A stretch of DNA of 64,000 nt, from NCBI GenBank assembly GCA_003049465.1, contig PYSS01000052.1, forward strand, positions 1 to 64,000, written 5' to 3'. Both the position numbers and the translations under genes were made by a program. Within the stretch, counting starts at the first letter, position 1. Each line of letters starts with the position of its first letter. The notes below the pieces were generated by a model. It searched no databases and was not told the DNA's origin. It was given only the letters and a program-made list of their open reading frames with translations. Below are positions 34,225 to 47,315 of the stretch, piece by piece. The stretch comes from Magnaporthiopsis rhizophila (lineage: Eukaryota; Ascomycota; Sordariomycetes; Magnaporthales; Magnaporthaceae).

Positions 34225-36519
34225 ATGGAAAACAAAGACCCTGCTGGGAACCCATATCCACCCCTTGGAGGCGAGCGTGCCATTCGCCTGGCCACTATCC
34301 ACCCCGGCTCCTGGGCGGACGACGTGAGGTGCAAATTGACAAGTTGGCCGCTCGACTCGGCCCAGCGGCCCAACTACCAAGCCCTCTCCTACGTCTGGGG
34401 CTCTGCCCATGTTACCGAGGAGATATTCCTCAACGACTAACCCTTGCAGGTCACTGTAAACCTGGCTTGCGCTTTGCGCTACCTGCGGCACAGCTTATAT
34501 GATGTCACATTTTGGATTGATGCCTTGGTAGGTGATGCTGGACACAAGGTTGGAAGAACGAATCATCAAACTAACAGTATCCCTTCCCACGCTGGCCAGT
34601 GCATCAACCAGCAGGACCTCGAAGAGCGCAGTGTCCAGGTTCCTCTGATCCGAGACATCTATTCCAGAGCCGTTGGACTGACCATCTTCCTCGGCAATGG
34701 CGTCTCCCACCGGACTCCCCGCGCGTTCCACAGGAGTCACACCCCTTCCGCCGCCGCCAGCCATGATTTTTCCAGCGGCGGCGGCGCCCGAGGTCCTGCG
34801 CGCGACCGCCAAGTCGTTGCCGACTTTTGGGACTCATGGAGGAACCGGCGGCGGAGGACGGGCGACAAGCCATCCCACCGCGCTCTCTCCGTCTTTTGCC
34901 TGCTTTGTTCTCTGGCCTACGACATGTCGACCACGCAAACATGGCCGCCCCCAGAACTGCTCGACCTCGAGAGGGAGCACGATGTGCGTGAGCTCTTCGA
35001 GGCTGTTCGGCAAATGCTACTCAGCCCATGGTGGAATCGTATCTGGGTCGTCCAAGAGGTCGCGGTCGCTCAGGGGCCAGTGACGCTTCGTTTTGGCGAT
35101 ACGTCGGCTCCCTGGAACCTGCTCGTGAGAGCTGCGGGGCACCCGTGCCTGGCGTCCGAACCCGAGTCGCAGCCGACAGGGAAAAAGGCGCAGGAAGAGG
35201 AGCAGCAGCAGCAGCAGCAGGGAAGGTAACTGCAGACGGAATACGCCAAAGTCCTGCAGCTCTTTGCGCGCATTGTCCGCAACATCGAGGCCTTGCGGAC
35301 TCGCTGGCTCGACGGCGGTGGCGCCCCGATGCTGTCGCTACTGCAGGAGTTCGGCTACCGAGACGCGACGGACGAGCGCGACAAGGTGTACGCGCTGATG
35401 GGACTGGCCAGCGCAAGCGGCCCTCACGCCATCCAGGCAGACTACACCATGAGCGTTAAGGATGTCTACAAGCAGATGGCGCAGTTCTTCCTTGAAAGCA
35501 CGCCGACGCTGGCCTTCCTGACCGGAAAACAGACCCGCAAGAACAGGCGCGATCTGCCAAGCTGGGTTCCCGACTGGGGAGCTATCGTCGAACCGGGGGA
35601 CCGCGCGCGGGCAGCTGTGATAGATTTGTACGACGCGCATCGGGCAGCCCCGACAAAAGAACCCCGTTACATCACCACTCCTGATTGTGATGTTCTCGGC
35701 ATCCGGTCGCGAGTCATCGACGAAGCAGAGGCGGTCGGTGACAGGCTGATCACCTGGGACGGTGGCGGTGAAAACTACGCGTTGCAGGTGGTCTACAGCT
35801 GGATCGTGGTTGCTTCAAATCCAAGAGGCGTGCTTCACGTGAGACAGCAGCTCAGGATGGCCAACGCACTCGTTGGGGGCCTGCGGGCCGAGGATTCCGA
35901 GGCCGGCGAATCTATGAGATACGTCAGGCTTGGGAGTCAAACAGCACCAGAGCACGAGAATGTCCAACTCCTACATTGGTTCGTGACACACCTGGCTCCT
36001 GCGATAGACGGGGCAATGCAAGGGACGTCAGATTACATAAGCCTCCCTTTCTCCCTCCATGAGGCTGCCACGATTCTCCCGCCCAGTCTAGACGGCTGGC
36101 CTCTGGGCGCGACATACAACCCGCGGCACTTCAACGCGGCCATGAAGCTCGCCACCGAGGGTCGGACCTTTTTCAAAACCATCGACGGATATATGGGGCT
36201 GGGGCCGTCGTCGATGCTGCCAGGAGACAGCATTTACACACTACGATCGGGGCAAACGCACATGGTCCTTCGCCATACTTCGACGAAGATGGAATATAGG
36301 CCCTATGTCGCGTTCAAACGCCGTGTGCTACGGCACGGCTGCCGTGACTACAACTCCCGTGCCTTGTACAATCTCATCGGCGATTGCTACCTGTACATAG
36401 AGGACCCGGAAGCCTGGAGGAACACTCGGAGACTATGCCCGGTGAGCCAGGAGTGGTACATGTGGCAACCGCCGGGTTCGAAACGCTCCCAAGATGAGGA
36501 CTGGGTGGGGTTGATATGA
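34225..36519 (+). pseudogene. HET-domain protein broken by two TAA codons
   Basis: HET (heterokaryon incompatibility) domain protein, a family that triggers cell death after non-self fusion in fungi. The N-terminus from ATG 34225 leads to the hallmark YQALSYVWGSAH, then NLACALRYLR, FWIDALCINQQDL (joined across the intron 34528-34599), RDIYSRA, LSPWWNRIWVVQEVAVAQGP, and DATDERDKVYALMGLA in the downstream part. TAA at 34438-34440 falls inside the first beta strand (FLND-stop-PLQVTVNL). A second TAA at 35227-35229 follows a Gln run (GR-stop-LQTEYAKV). The frame is otherwise uninterrupted on both sides, with total intact length near 740 residues. CAA to TAA at both sites would restore Gln. A 39-nt intron removing the first stop (34411-34449) is possible by its ends but would delete a conserved strand. 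Probably a recent pseudogene, or two sequence errors. Confidence 0.78.
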
Positions 36520-39500
36520 TCATGGTAGTTAGAAGAATGAGTATCCCAATGGGACAAGATGGGGCGCATGACGCCAATGAAGAATCAAGGCCTGCATGTG
36601 GGTAGGATTCCCGCGGTAATGGATATCGCTTGATGATCACTCACTTAAGCTTGTGGCTTTACATTTGATACAAGTCACTTCAGCCACTTCGTCCGAAGCT
36701 GGGAACATCATGTTTCCACATGGGCGGCAATCTCACAGGGTCTGCTCGCCACCAGCGTCAACAGCACTTTGGCCGAGTCAGGATGGACAGTGCTGCCCTG
36801 AACACTGGAGCCGGCGGGCGCTGAGGAGGACCTTCATCCAACACTTTTCGTCTCGGCCTCGCCGACTCAGAATCCCTGCGCCCTTCCCCCTTTCTTCTAT
36901 TTGTTTTATACCATCCAAAACCATTTCGGCGGAATCGCGGGAGGCGACATGTTCCGACGGGGAGAGGGGGGGGGNNNNNNNNNNNNNNNNNNNNNNNNNN
37001 NNNNNNNNNNNNNNNNNNNNNNNNNNNNNNNNNNNNNNNNNNNNNNNNNNNNNNNNNNNNNNNNNNNNNNGGGGGGGGGGGGCGGCCAGGAACACAATTT
37101 TTTTTACGACTCGCGGGATTTGCCCCAGGTGAGGCAGAGGTGAAGCAACGAGTCGAAGCGAAGATCGCAGGATTTCGGGGTCTTGGCCGCCTACGTACCG
37201 TCGACGTTGCGTTACGCCGAATGTGACGGGCAGTGCATTCCGAAGGTGAGTGGCTGCCAGGATCAGCAATCAAACCTCGCTGTTTCGAGATCCAGGGCCA
37301 AGTAGAAAAGCAAATGACCGGAAGACCGGGAGGAAGAGGGCTGGGAGAAAGAGGAGGGGCACCGTGCTTGCCAAGGAGGTTGAGGTAATGTTGGTTTTTG
37401 CGGCGGGTATCAAGTTGCGAGGGGCCGTTGTGCGCAACGACGACGTCATTTTTGGAACTTGGCGCCATCCCAGAGGAGCCGGTGGATGGGGAGGGGGTGG
37501 ATCTAACCAACCCGCAAAAGCCACACCATGGACTGTACGATGAGGTCACTCCGAACTTTTGTCCGCCAGTCGCGTTCCACGGCGATTCCCAAGGAAAATC
37601 CACCAAAGTTTGGTCCGCGATGCTGGGTGAGCTCGAAAAAGGAACACCAAACTAACGATCAGCATGACGATTGATGGTGGATTTCACACTGATCACCACC
37701 TGTGGCCGTTGGAATTGCGGTGAGGGGTTGTGCGGGGAGCGGGGTTGTAAGCCGAGAAGACGCCCAGAGACCACGGGCTCGGGCCTCATCCTCCCTGTCT
37801 GAGGCTGTTGACGTTACATTGTTTGTGATGTGGCGGCAAAGCACAACCAGACATAGGACGAACATCTTTGTATGTATAGATAGAAGCCAAGCCTAAGAGG
37901 CTAGAATCGGACAGGCGTTTAACCAAGAGCGGCACATCATTATGAGGCGCCTGTCGCACCAGGCCTGTAGTCGTCCTAGTCAGGACTTGAACTTGTCAGT
38001 GTTGAAACGAAACGGCTTAGTCGACATCGAGATCATGGTCATTGTCAAGAAACCAGTGGCAATTGTGTGATGAGTCGCGTTGATACATGCGCTTCCCCTA
38101 GCCCTACCCCTAGGGAGACCTCGTTGCAAGCCCAAGGTCCGCCCCAAGCTAGCAATGGTTAACTCTTGGAGAGGCTCTCAAAACGGGGACACGCGAGGCG
38201 CGGTTGGGATATTTTGACGCTCATTGACGCCAGTGTAGCAAAGAAGTGCAGAACCAGCAAGGCATGCTTTTGACGGAAGATTGACGGCACAGAGACCACA
38301 CAGACATCCAATGCTACGCTACTCGCGTACAGTAAGCGGCGGCTTCTGATGCCCCTCGTCAGTATTCTGGCCCATCGGCGAGCCCGGGAGACTTGGCCGG
38401 CCCTACTGTACCAGGTATTCGCAATGTGCAACCCTCGGCTTCCCATCAACATCACAATGTAAAATGTGGGCACAGCATCGCCGCCATCAGCCCGCCGCCG
38501 CCGCCGCACGCGGGCTGGTGCTAATGCGTGGGAGGAATACTTAGATACTTAGGTAGGTACAGAGCTAGCGAGTCCGACCGGCTGCAACCCGCATGCTGAG
38601 CACGACACCTCCCTTTCTAGCGAGATGTGAGAGTGCCCGCGGCTTCTAGACATACAGTGGGAGTCGTCGGCATAAAACGGACCCGATGGGCTCCCGTCGG
38701 TCCGTCGGTCGGCTGCCAGATTAACTTCGCCAAGCGAAGGTCGATCCAGCGAGAAGAGTCCAGCGCCCACCGTGGTCCCAAGACTTTCGAAGCGCGGGAT
38801 GGCGTCACGAGATCATCGATGACGATCTGCGTAGGCGAGTCATCCATGGATCTTCCAGCCAGTCCGCTGCCAACCCGTCGCCATCCGTAGGGAGTGGCCG
38901 GACTGGCAGTTCGATCAGGACCGGCTCCGAACAGAAAGGGCGGGCGCACGGCTTTTAGCGTAACCCGCCTCTTCGTGATCGGTTGTCTGACCAGTGTGAC
39001 CTAGGGCTGAGTGAGCGGATCCCCAGGCCTGTGGGGGCGGGTTCTACAGCAGTCGAGATGTCAAGGGATCGTCAAGTGGGCTAAAAAGCCATCCCTCGGA
39101 CTCGCACCCGCACTGATGGCAACGGTGCGTAATAGCTTACATGTACATACCCGCAAAACTTTGCCCCTTCAACGCTTAAAGTTCAAAGCAACGAATCCTC
39201 TGCAACGTTTCTCGAGGACAATTACAAAGATTTTCCCAGTGGGGAGATTATAGGTTAACATGGAACCAAGAGACGTGGGCGTCGCGGGACCGCTTTCAGG
39301 TCCTCTCATCTTGGTGGGGAGAAAAGGGCAGTTGGTGTGGAGGGGGCTGTCAGCTGCCTTGCCGTGGCGCATTCATGTCCTTGCCGAGGCCGGCACATGA
39401 AGCAAAAGCAAGCAGCCGCCGAACGCGCGAGACAAAAAAGCAAACAGGAAAACTTCCCGATCCGCTCCGACAGAGCATCAAGGTATTCCACGCAGAAAAG

Positions 39501-42500
39501 ACGATCGAAGCAGGGTTTGGACAAAGGTTGACTGGGCTCTCGAGCGGCATGCAAGCGAGCAATTTGGGCTGCTGATATATGCTCACCTCTCGTGACCGCG
39601 TTGAGGTCAGCCTTATCTAGCATTGCGCACACGAGCTGCACAGGCTCGGTCGAGCGGATAAACGAGGCCAAATGCGGCCGATAAAGATAGAAATCAACCG
39701 CTTAATGCATGCCAGCTCGGTAAGGCAGCCAAAAACAGCATGTGGCATTGGGCAACGCTGGACACCTGCCCAGTCCAGCCAGGCTCGTAGAAATGGCGGC
39801 CTCAAGGTGTCACGGTCGACCGTGATTGGACCCGTACTGCGCATGAAAAGGCCCAAAGCCCGTCCAGTGGTGAGGTGTCAACAACCCAGCCCGGGCGAGC
39901 CGCATAAGCTGCGGCATGCGATAGGCCACCTCTTTCCTTTGCCCGGCTGCAGCACCCGACAGCGTGACCAACGATAGGTCGCCGCGCCCCGTGTTTTGTC
40001 CTGCGGCAAGCATGGAAGCACGCGAGGCGTGTGGTGTTGTCATTGTGAAAATGGATGGCTAGCTGGCCCGACCCCAGCAGGAGGTTGCCTGATTAGGTAC
40101 CCCAGCCGGGCGGTCTTCCACCTAGTGGGCTGCAGGATGGCCTCCGGGGAAGGCTCCCACAGCTGAGCGGCCCAACAAACATGGGGTCAATGTGTGTGCT
40201 TGAGCCTCCATCACACACCACGTCAACCCGCACCGCGCCAGCCAGTCAATGCCCCCCTCTTTGTGCGCTTTTATGCACCTCTTTTGCGCCGGCGCAGCTG
40301 GGGACGCGCCCAACGCGCGCAATTCTATTTCCAAGTTGGGGCGGCATGCATCCGATAGCTCAAAGAGGAGGGGCTAGGCAGGTGATATCTGTGCCTTGGC
40401 CAGCAAGTGGAAGCATTCCTGAATGACCACGACAGCCCGCGCGCGCCCAGCTGTAGGGTGAGCGAGGCGGGGGATGGAGGGGTCGCTTTTACTGAAACTT
40501 TCTGCCGCCATCCCATCCAACCCCGCTTTGATGGCTCTTCAGCCACAATGGAATTGTTGGATTGACGATGATGACCTCCGTCTTTCCTCCAATAATACGG
40601 CTTCCAAATGCAGTAGGTCAGCCCCGGCAATTCCGCCGGCGCTCCCATGGTACATGGGCCTGATGATACGATTTCAACGTCAACAGGCATGGGACTCACC
40701 TTTGGGCAACTGCTTCAAGGGACTTGGAATTGTCATCATCACAGACGGACAAACCCACCACGACAATCCCGCCGCCACCCCGAGCTGAGGGAAGTTTGGC
40801 CTGCAGATCTGCCGCAGCGAACCCCGGTTTTAGCCCCTCCCGTAAAGGCCAAAATGGAAAAGGGCCGCAGGCCCGTCTGCACCTCTCCCGCCTTTTTGGC
40901 CTCGGCGCTGCTTCCCCCACGAACGATGCACCTGATTGGGGGCCATCCGTGGACGTCGGACAGCCGAGCAATCGGAGACCAAGTGAGTCAGCCGGGCAGT
41001 GTAGCTCGCCAGGAAGAAAGGAAAAAAGAAGAATCCCACAAAGGTGAGCATGCCACGTTGTCCGCTTCACCACCATGCCAATCAAAGAGAAGGGGCTCAT
41101 CGGCAGTGCCGGTCGGGTCGGGATGCTTGCTGTGAAGACTTTTTCCCTTGTTTGCAAAGAGTACGACATCACACGTCAGGGGAGTGGCGTAGATCAACCT
41201 GGTTTTTGGCCATGGGGCGGGCGTAGCAAAACAGACTGAACGCCTCCTGAGGACCCAGCAAGAGCCACAGCTGGGTCTCGCCAAGCCCCGCCAGCCCCGT
41301 CAGATATCGTCATCGCTGAGACTGTACACGTATTCATCGGCGATGTTTGCGCCTTTTCACACCGACCTTTTCCTTTTTTTTGCCCGCGCAGAAGCAAAAT
41401 TTTTCCTTGCTTGTGCCTGCGGTGCACAGGGGAGGCAGGGGCGAATATTTACCTACTCGAAAGTCCGGCAGCAGCGCCAGTAAACCTTGCCGCCCAACGC
41501 GTCAGTTTGTCGCCATGATTGTATTACCGTCCCGTCCGGCGGACTGCTCAAACTGCCAGCCAGCTGCAATGGCAAGCACCGCAAACCGCGCAGGTGGGTA
41601 GTGGTACATCCCAAATGGATCAGGTAACACCGACTCTGGCTCGCACAAAACACCCTGCATGGTACCGCGTTTGCGATTTACTCCGAATTGTTGGGCGGGG
41701 ACTGGCGGGTCCCACCGGGCCACCGGCCGCTGACCCTTCCATCTCGCCCAAGAGAGAGGGGATCACTGCTGGGCGGCCCGAGGTGAGGCCGCCTTCCATC
41801 TTGTTCGCCGCCGGAGCTGAGGCGCCCTCACGGTTGTTGGAGGTTGCTGCCTACCTGCCTGCCTCCCTGCACCACTGCTGAGGTGATATAATAAAGTGCA
41901 CAAGTCACCCCTCGAAATGGCGTGTGTGCACGAGTTTGTATGTATATATAAAAGCTGCTGTTCGGACGGATCGTAAACAATTATCAGATGCTAACCGATT
42001 ACACCTCCTAGCCGAGATCCAGGTACGTGCTTTATCTGAAGCCATCTCCCCTCTGGACGCCTGTCAAGTCTTGTCGCGTCGTTTTGTCGTTATCTGAGAG
42101 CGCTGTTTTGCGACTCGTGCCCCTGTGTTTCACGCGCGCGCGAAACACACACGGTGGTGTGGGAGTGTGTATGGTCGTGTGCGTGCGTGCGCGCCCATGT
42201 GTGTGTGCCGGTTCCCGGCCTCTGTGGCCGTGCTGGCCCCAGGGCTCGACCCCGTGTCGGTTCCTGCTCGTCCCAGTTTGTTTCTATATGCCCAGAATAC
42301 AAGATAATTCGTTGGCCTTTTTCCTCGTTCACCCTCCATTACGGTTTTGTGTCTTGAGGAAGCTGACGTGCCGTGAGCAATAGTCAGTCAGCCGCTCTTT
42401 TGCCAGCCGAGACCAGAATACGAACCTCGACGATTAAAAGACCTCACGGGCACGCCAAGAATAAAAGGAGGATAAAATCAGGGAACCCTCCGCCGCCGCC

Positions 42501-43454
42501 GCCACCGCACGAATCGAGACAAAACATCAATTTTTTTTCTTGTTGTCATTCCGGCCCGGACCATCGCCGATCTAGCCCAGCTACCTCTTCCTCCGCCCTT
42601 TCCATTCGTCCTCTGTCTGGGTTTGGCACGCCCTCGCCCCGAGCTTCCTCTTCCGTCTTAGGAAGAAAAAAAGAAAAAGGAAGACCCCACGACCCAACTG
42701 GGCTGTGACCGCAGGGCGGGAGGGGGTCAGTTTATCAAAAACAAAGGCCCAATCTAAACACCACAACCCCGCACCCAACGTGGGAAAGAAGCGTGCGTGG
42801 AGCGAGCGGGAAGCGCAAAAAAACAGGACGTGCACACCCCTGTCTGACACGTACCTTCCGCTGCGGCCGCAGGCCCGACCGACACCACCTGTACGCCCAC
42901 GCCCACACCCATACCCACACCCACACCTCAGCACCAAGGAGTAAAAAAACAGGTCCATCCAGCAGCCACCAGCCACCCAACCTTGCAGCAGCACCCCGAT
43001 CGGTTCCGATCTTACATCAACACACACCTCCCATCGTCGGCATCGCACACCCTTCCGCTTTTCTGTTTTCGCCATCCTCGTCAACGACTCAACATTCCGC
43101 CGGCCCTACGCTACCTAACCAAGTGTACCCTGCTTCCTGGCACACCCCCATTCCGTGAGGCTCCCTTGCTGGCTCCATCTATAAGGCCAGGCCATGAGCA
43201 CTCCCAGCCCTAGGCCCAAATTCTCAGCTTCATCTTCCGGTGCTCATCGTCACCACCTCGCACGAGACGGCTCTGATACACGCGTCCGAACGCCCATCAA
43301 ATCTCACCAGCCTTGCTACTTTGCCCATCACACCGCCCACGAGCACAAGGACTCGTACAAGACCCAAAGCCCTCACCGCCACCAGCTCTCGCAACAACAA
43401 AAACAGCAACGCCCGCAACAACATCGTTATTCCCACTATTCGACACGCGCCAAA
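36520..43454. other. Seven-kilobase gene-free interval
   Basis: No open frame here resembles a protein; the long ones are antisense or low-complexity. Noted: the G-bounded gap near 36965-37080; TTAGGTAGGTAC near 38551; a GT/GC-rich purine-pyrimidine alternation at about 42130-42200; a CCCACAC-type repeat at about 42898-42928. The last 500-1,000 bp are C-rich and probably leader of the small gene that follows. Confidence 0.5.
36965..37082. other. Assembly gap (96 N) bounded by G runs
   Basis: N from 36975 to 37070 with about 10 G on each side. Same pattern as the T-bounded gaps, but with G. Confidence 0.85.
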
Positions 43455-43922
43455 ATGACAAGCAGCCATTCGAGCAGTCAAGCCGCCTCGGTGGCCTCTT
43501 CGTCCAGCAGCTCCGCCGCTTCGAGCACCTCGGGCATGATGCAATATTACTACGACACCACTGGCGCCAGCTACGGCTACATGCAGCAGGAGCCCGCATG
43601 GCTCATGGCCACACCCATCGACGACGACGACCTCACCTTTGGCGGCAAGTCGCTCAGCACCTGGTACGAAGAGGACCGCCGGCGGTTCAGTCTGGGCGAC
43701 GAGAGCTCCAGGACGATGGAGAGCGACGAGGAGGAAGAGTCCAGGGGTCGTCAGAGGGTATGCTTGCTCCCTCTGCTTGCTCGACATCTTACACGTCATG
43801 ACCTGCGGCCAGCTAACACCGCCTCTTGTGCTCCACAGGTTCGTGCCCACTACGACGCCCCGTCCAACTCTCACCGACACCACAAGTCGCCTGGCAGCAA
43901 GAGCGATGCGGTCAAGCACTAG
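43455..43922 (+). CDS. Small acidic protein of unknown function
   Basis: Two exons, 43455-43757 and 43839-43922 (donor GTATGC, branch GCTAACACC, acceptor CCACAG, phase 0), encode 127 residues. The intron is 81 nt and has no stop, so it would also read through. The start at 43455 (MTSSHSSSQ, after GCCAAA) is chosen because the in-frame extension up to 43194 is His/Gln/Ser-rich and looks like translated leader; 43194 stays possible. The protein starts with a Ser run, then has MMQYYYDTTGASYGYM, EPAWLMATPIDDDDLTFGG and LSTWYEEDRRRFS, then an acidic stretch ESDEEEES. The motif block looks conserved, but I recognise no domain. No signal peptide or membrane segment. Function unknown. Confidence 0.65.
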   Translation: MTSSHSSSQAASVASSSSSSAASSTSGMMQYYYDTTGASYGYMQQEPAWLMATPIDDDDLTFGGKSLSTWYEEDRRRFSLGDESSRTMESDEEEESRGRQRVCLLPLLARHLTRHDLRPANTASCAPQVRAHYDAPSNSHRHHKSPGSKSDAVKH

Positions 43923-46900
43923 GAGTCCTCGTCCATCGCTCGCCACACACCTGTGCGGCGTCCCCGATGTCACCACCACCACCTCCGCCGTCCCGCCTCC
44001 ACCAGCGAAGCCAGCGCCACTTTGCGGTTCCGACACGACTGGAGAAGCATACCTCGAGTCGAACGGAGACCCGCATCGCTGACCAGCGGCGTGCTGCCAC
44101 GAGGCAGTGATCCCAGCAGCGCCCATGACGACGCGCGCTTCGCCGCACGGCTCTCGGAGCTGCTGGCGGCACTGCTGTGAGACGCCGGATATGTGGGGGG
44201 CAGCGCACCCTTTCCCTTAGACTGCGTGCAAAGCCCCCCGCTCCACGGACGGCTCCTTCGCGCAGATCAAAACGACAAGGCTGCAGCGCTGACTGCGCGC
44301 GGTCTGCGCGCCGCCAGGGCCCACGGGCTTCGACAAATCATGGCGCTGGGCTGGCCGTGCGGCATCGCACGAACGCACCGACAGTGGCACGAACTGGCTG
44401 CCAGACTGCTCGCAACGCTTGCTTCAAAAGTTGGAGAAGCCCGGTGCTCTCTGACTTTGGAAGCCCGGCCTCGCTCAACAACCATATTTCCGCGCTTGCT
44501 TCCTCTTTGCATATTTTCTTTTGTCTACCCGGCGCAATAGCTATCATACACCAAGATACCCCGATACCCCGACCTACTACATCTATCCTTGTGCCTCTTA
44601 AAAACAGCAAAGATTCTTCCGCGACGACGCATGACATATCTCCTTTCTTTTTTTTCCCTCCATGCTGTGATGCCCATACGGGTTTCCCATCATATGGTGT
44701 ATCATGGACCGGCGTTTCTACTACATGTCCTCCGTCCTGGCCATTCTCTGCCGGGCGGGGAGGTTTTTGCTTTTCTGTTTCATCTGCATGATACCATAGC
44801 TTGCATATTCCCATATTTCCCTCGGCGCTTTTGTCATCTATATGGAGGGTTTTTGAAAGACAGTGTCATTCACTTTGGTCTCTGGTCTTTTTTGAACTTT
44901 GGGTCTGGTGCATACCTGGTTATTTCTGCATTTTTTTTCTTGCATGCTTGGGGCGCGTTTGACACATGCATTTGCATCTTCTGGATCAAGTGGAATAGAG
45001 CTTGTTCTTGGTCGGGTCACATTTTCTCTTGGTTCCCATGTCGTCATTTCTTTCTTTTTCTCTCTTTTCTTCCCACGAGACAGCTGACCAAGTCCCTCGC
45101 TTGTACGGTTATCGGGTTGGCCACCCACCTACCCCTTGATGGGATTTGCTCTAGCACTCGCTATAGGATTGAATAATGCCTCAGATGGGATGGATAATGT
45201 CACGCATTGCGTACCGATTGTATTTCCCCACGCCGCCTTGCTTTTTGTGTGTGTGAAACGCCAAGGTGGTGCCCGGGCCGTGGGATCACGGGTCTGCGAC
45301 GGTCCTGCCTAAAACAAGACCGCCAGCTGACCAGAGGGCCTAAGACGCTTTGGTTAGGTCTATATACCAGACCCTGCACCATCCATCGTAGGTGCCGTGA
45401 CCTCTCGACGGCGCCATCGGCATCTGGTGGTGGTGGTGGTGTATGTTATGCCTGCACTCCACCTTCCTTGGATTCCGAATTTACCGGACGGGTTGCACCG
45501 TCGCGGGCCCCATGACCCTTGGCGGAGCGCCATGCGCGGGAAATCGCGCCCGACGATCTTTTTGCATGTGCTATGGGTAAATCGCCAGTCCCGAAGAATA
45601 AGAGAGCTCCATGAGAGGCCGAACAAAGAACCGAGGGGATTGAATTCTTCCAGCCCCCGGAATGCAACTGAGCAGAATCAACGGTCTCATTCTCATCTCC
45701 GTCCGCCGCAGCCCCTCGGCTTTCATTGTATGTTGTTAGCCGTGTCTCAACACTGTCTACTCCAAGCACATGTTGTCCAGCAACGCGTCGGGCATGTAGT
45801 TATTTGCGGTGATGATCCGAGACAGAGGCATTGCTGCCAAACGTAAAAGCCACAAGACGGAATGAGAATAGGAGGTAACGCTCGGCGGTCACGTGCATAT
45901 CTCGTGACTTTGCATCTCCAAAGTCTCTGCCAAGTGAAGTGTTGACACATAGGGGTGCGCCACACCTCTCAACTTCAACATTGGCGTGGTGTTGCTTTCT
46001 TTGACCGTCCTTCCATTCCGGGCATACCGTGACTGACATCTCATTGAAAGATCCTCCCTAGACAAGCAGATCACTGCACTCAGTGCCGGGCTTACCAGCC
46101 TTCAGCCTCCAAGCGCCTTATTTCCCGCGGCGGTATTTGCTCAATGCCTTGGCGGCTTGGCGCATGGCCACCTTCCCGATCTGGGGCGGTGAGCCCCCAA
46201 GAAAGCCCATGGAAATGTACCAGAGACTAGGTACCCAGGCCTTATTTCTCCTGCCCGATACGGTCGAATTCGCTGCCCTCGGATTGGGGAACTCCAGGTA
46301 AAAGCATGGGGTAGGCAGCAAATCCTGCCACGCCTGCCTGCAGGCTTCGTCCGCTCCGTCGGAGCAAGTACAACTGCAGTGGCCTGCTCGACTTTGCCTT
46401 GATACGAGGCGGCGCCTAATGAGCCCAGCTGCTTCCATCCACTAGCTCTGCCCTATCCGTGAAGCTGCGAGGAACCTAACAGGCGAACCGGATCGACGAC
46501 CGCAATCCAAGCCACACACGTCCGCAATCCAAGCCACACACGTCCGCAGTGCCGAGACCTGTGTGCGGGGGAAGACTGACTGGTACCTACCTGCCTTGGC
46601 GGTCCTTGCGGATGCTGCCCAAGCTTGCTCACCCGCCCGTGCAAGCATTGCTGCTTGCTTTCCCTGTCTCCGCGGGCCGCTCTTCCAACATTTTTCTTGG
46701 GCCGGGATCCGAAAAACGCAGCAATTCCTCCTCCTGCTGACGTGCCAAGCAGTCATGGGTGGCCTCACGAGAGCGAGAGCTGATGCGAGCTTCCGCTTCC
46801 AGAAGGTAGCTTCCCCGGATGAGAGCGGCTGCCTAGGCAGACAAACAGCCGGGCACCATGCCCAACACGCGGGGCCCTTGTATTGTTCGTTTTTTGTGCG

Positions 46901-47315
46901 CCACTTTGTGTAATCAGTAAGCGCTGTCGGTATCACAGCCCCGGACCCCCCACCCGGGCGCAACGGTCGTATCATCGCGGCCCACGACAGAACTGCATCC
47001 CGACCTTCCCGGGGTGATGATTGAGGGGGCGGGACCACGCGAGCAAATTAGGCCGCCAGGGATCCGAGACCAAGAATCGCGGGACGGGCTTGGCTGCTCG
47101 ACAATAAATAGAGGCCTCTTTGCCGCGCGCCGCTCCGATCCGACAGCCCCTCCTGGGTCCCAGCCTTCTCCTCCCTGTGTCTCTCGGGTTGACTAGTGCC
47201 TAGTGACAGCCTGACCACGCCTCGCCAGCAAGCAAGAGACCACGGATTCGCGTCTCTTCTCTCGGCTCGAAGCAACTTCCCTCCTCACAGGAGCCGCGTG
47301 CGAAGAGCCGTCACC
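43923..47315. other. Intergenic stretch without recognised gene
   Basis: The T-rich, hydrophobic frame at about 44589-45176 is probably 3' UTR or spacer, not protein. A 22-bp tandem pair lies at 46501-46544. The last 220 bp are the promoter and leader of the aminopeptidase gene: AATAAATAG near 47103, then a pyrimidine-rich stretch. Confidence 0.5.
46501..46544. repeat. Perfect 22-bp tandem duplication
   Basis: The 22-bp unit starting CGCAATCCAAGCC occurs twice in direct tandem, 46501-46522 and 46523-46544, without mismatch. A recent slippage duplication is likely. Confidence 0.7.

Noticed and set aside
34411..34449. 39-nt intron that would remove the first TAA of the HET gene
   Set aside because: GT...CTAAC...CAG signals are present, but it is shorter than any other intron here and would delete the conserved strand between YVWG and NLACALRYLR. 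A nonsense change is simpler.
28993..36519. Secondary-metabolite cluster
   Set aside because: A dioxygenase, a transporter and an oxidoreductase occur nearby, but no polyketide, peptide or terpene synthase backbone gene is present in the window.
43230..44126. 298-codon minus-strand frame over the small acidic-protein gene
   Set aside because: It is the antisense shadow of the plus-strand gene, which has a good intron and protein-like motifs.
44589..45176. 195-codon hydrophobic open frame that could suggest a membrane protein
   Set aside because: The hydrophobicity comes from T-rich DNA (Phe, Leu, Cys codons), with no family pattern and no clear start context. A UTR or spacer is more likely.
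46442..47038. 198-codon minus-strand frame upstream of the aminopeptidase
   Set aside because: It contains a tandem 22-bp repeat, has no domain, and overlaps the expected promoter.
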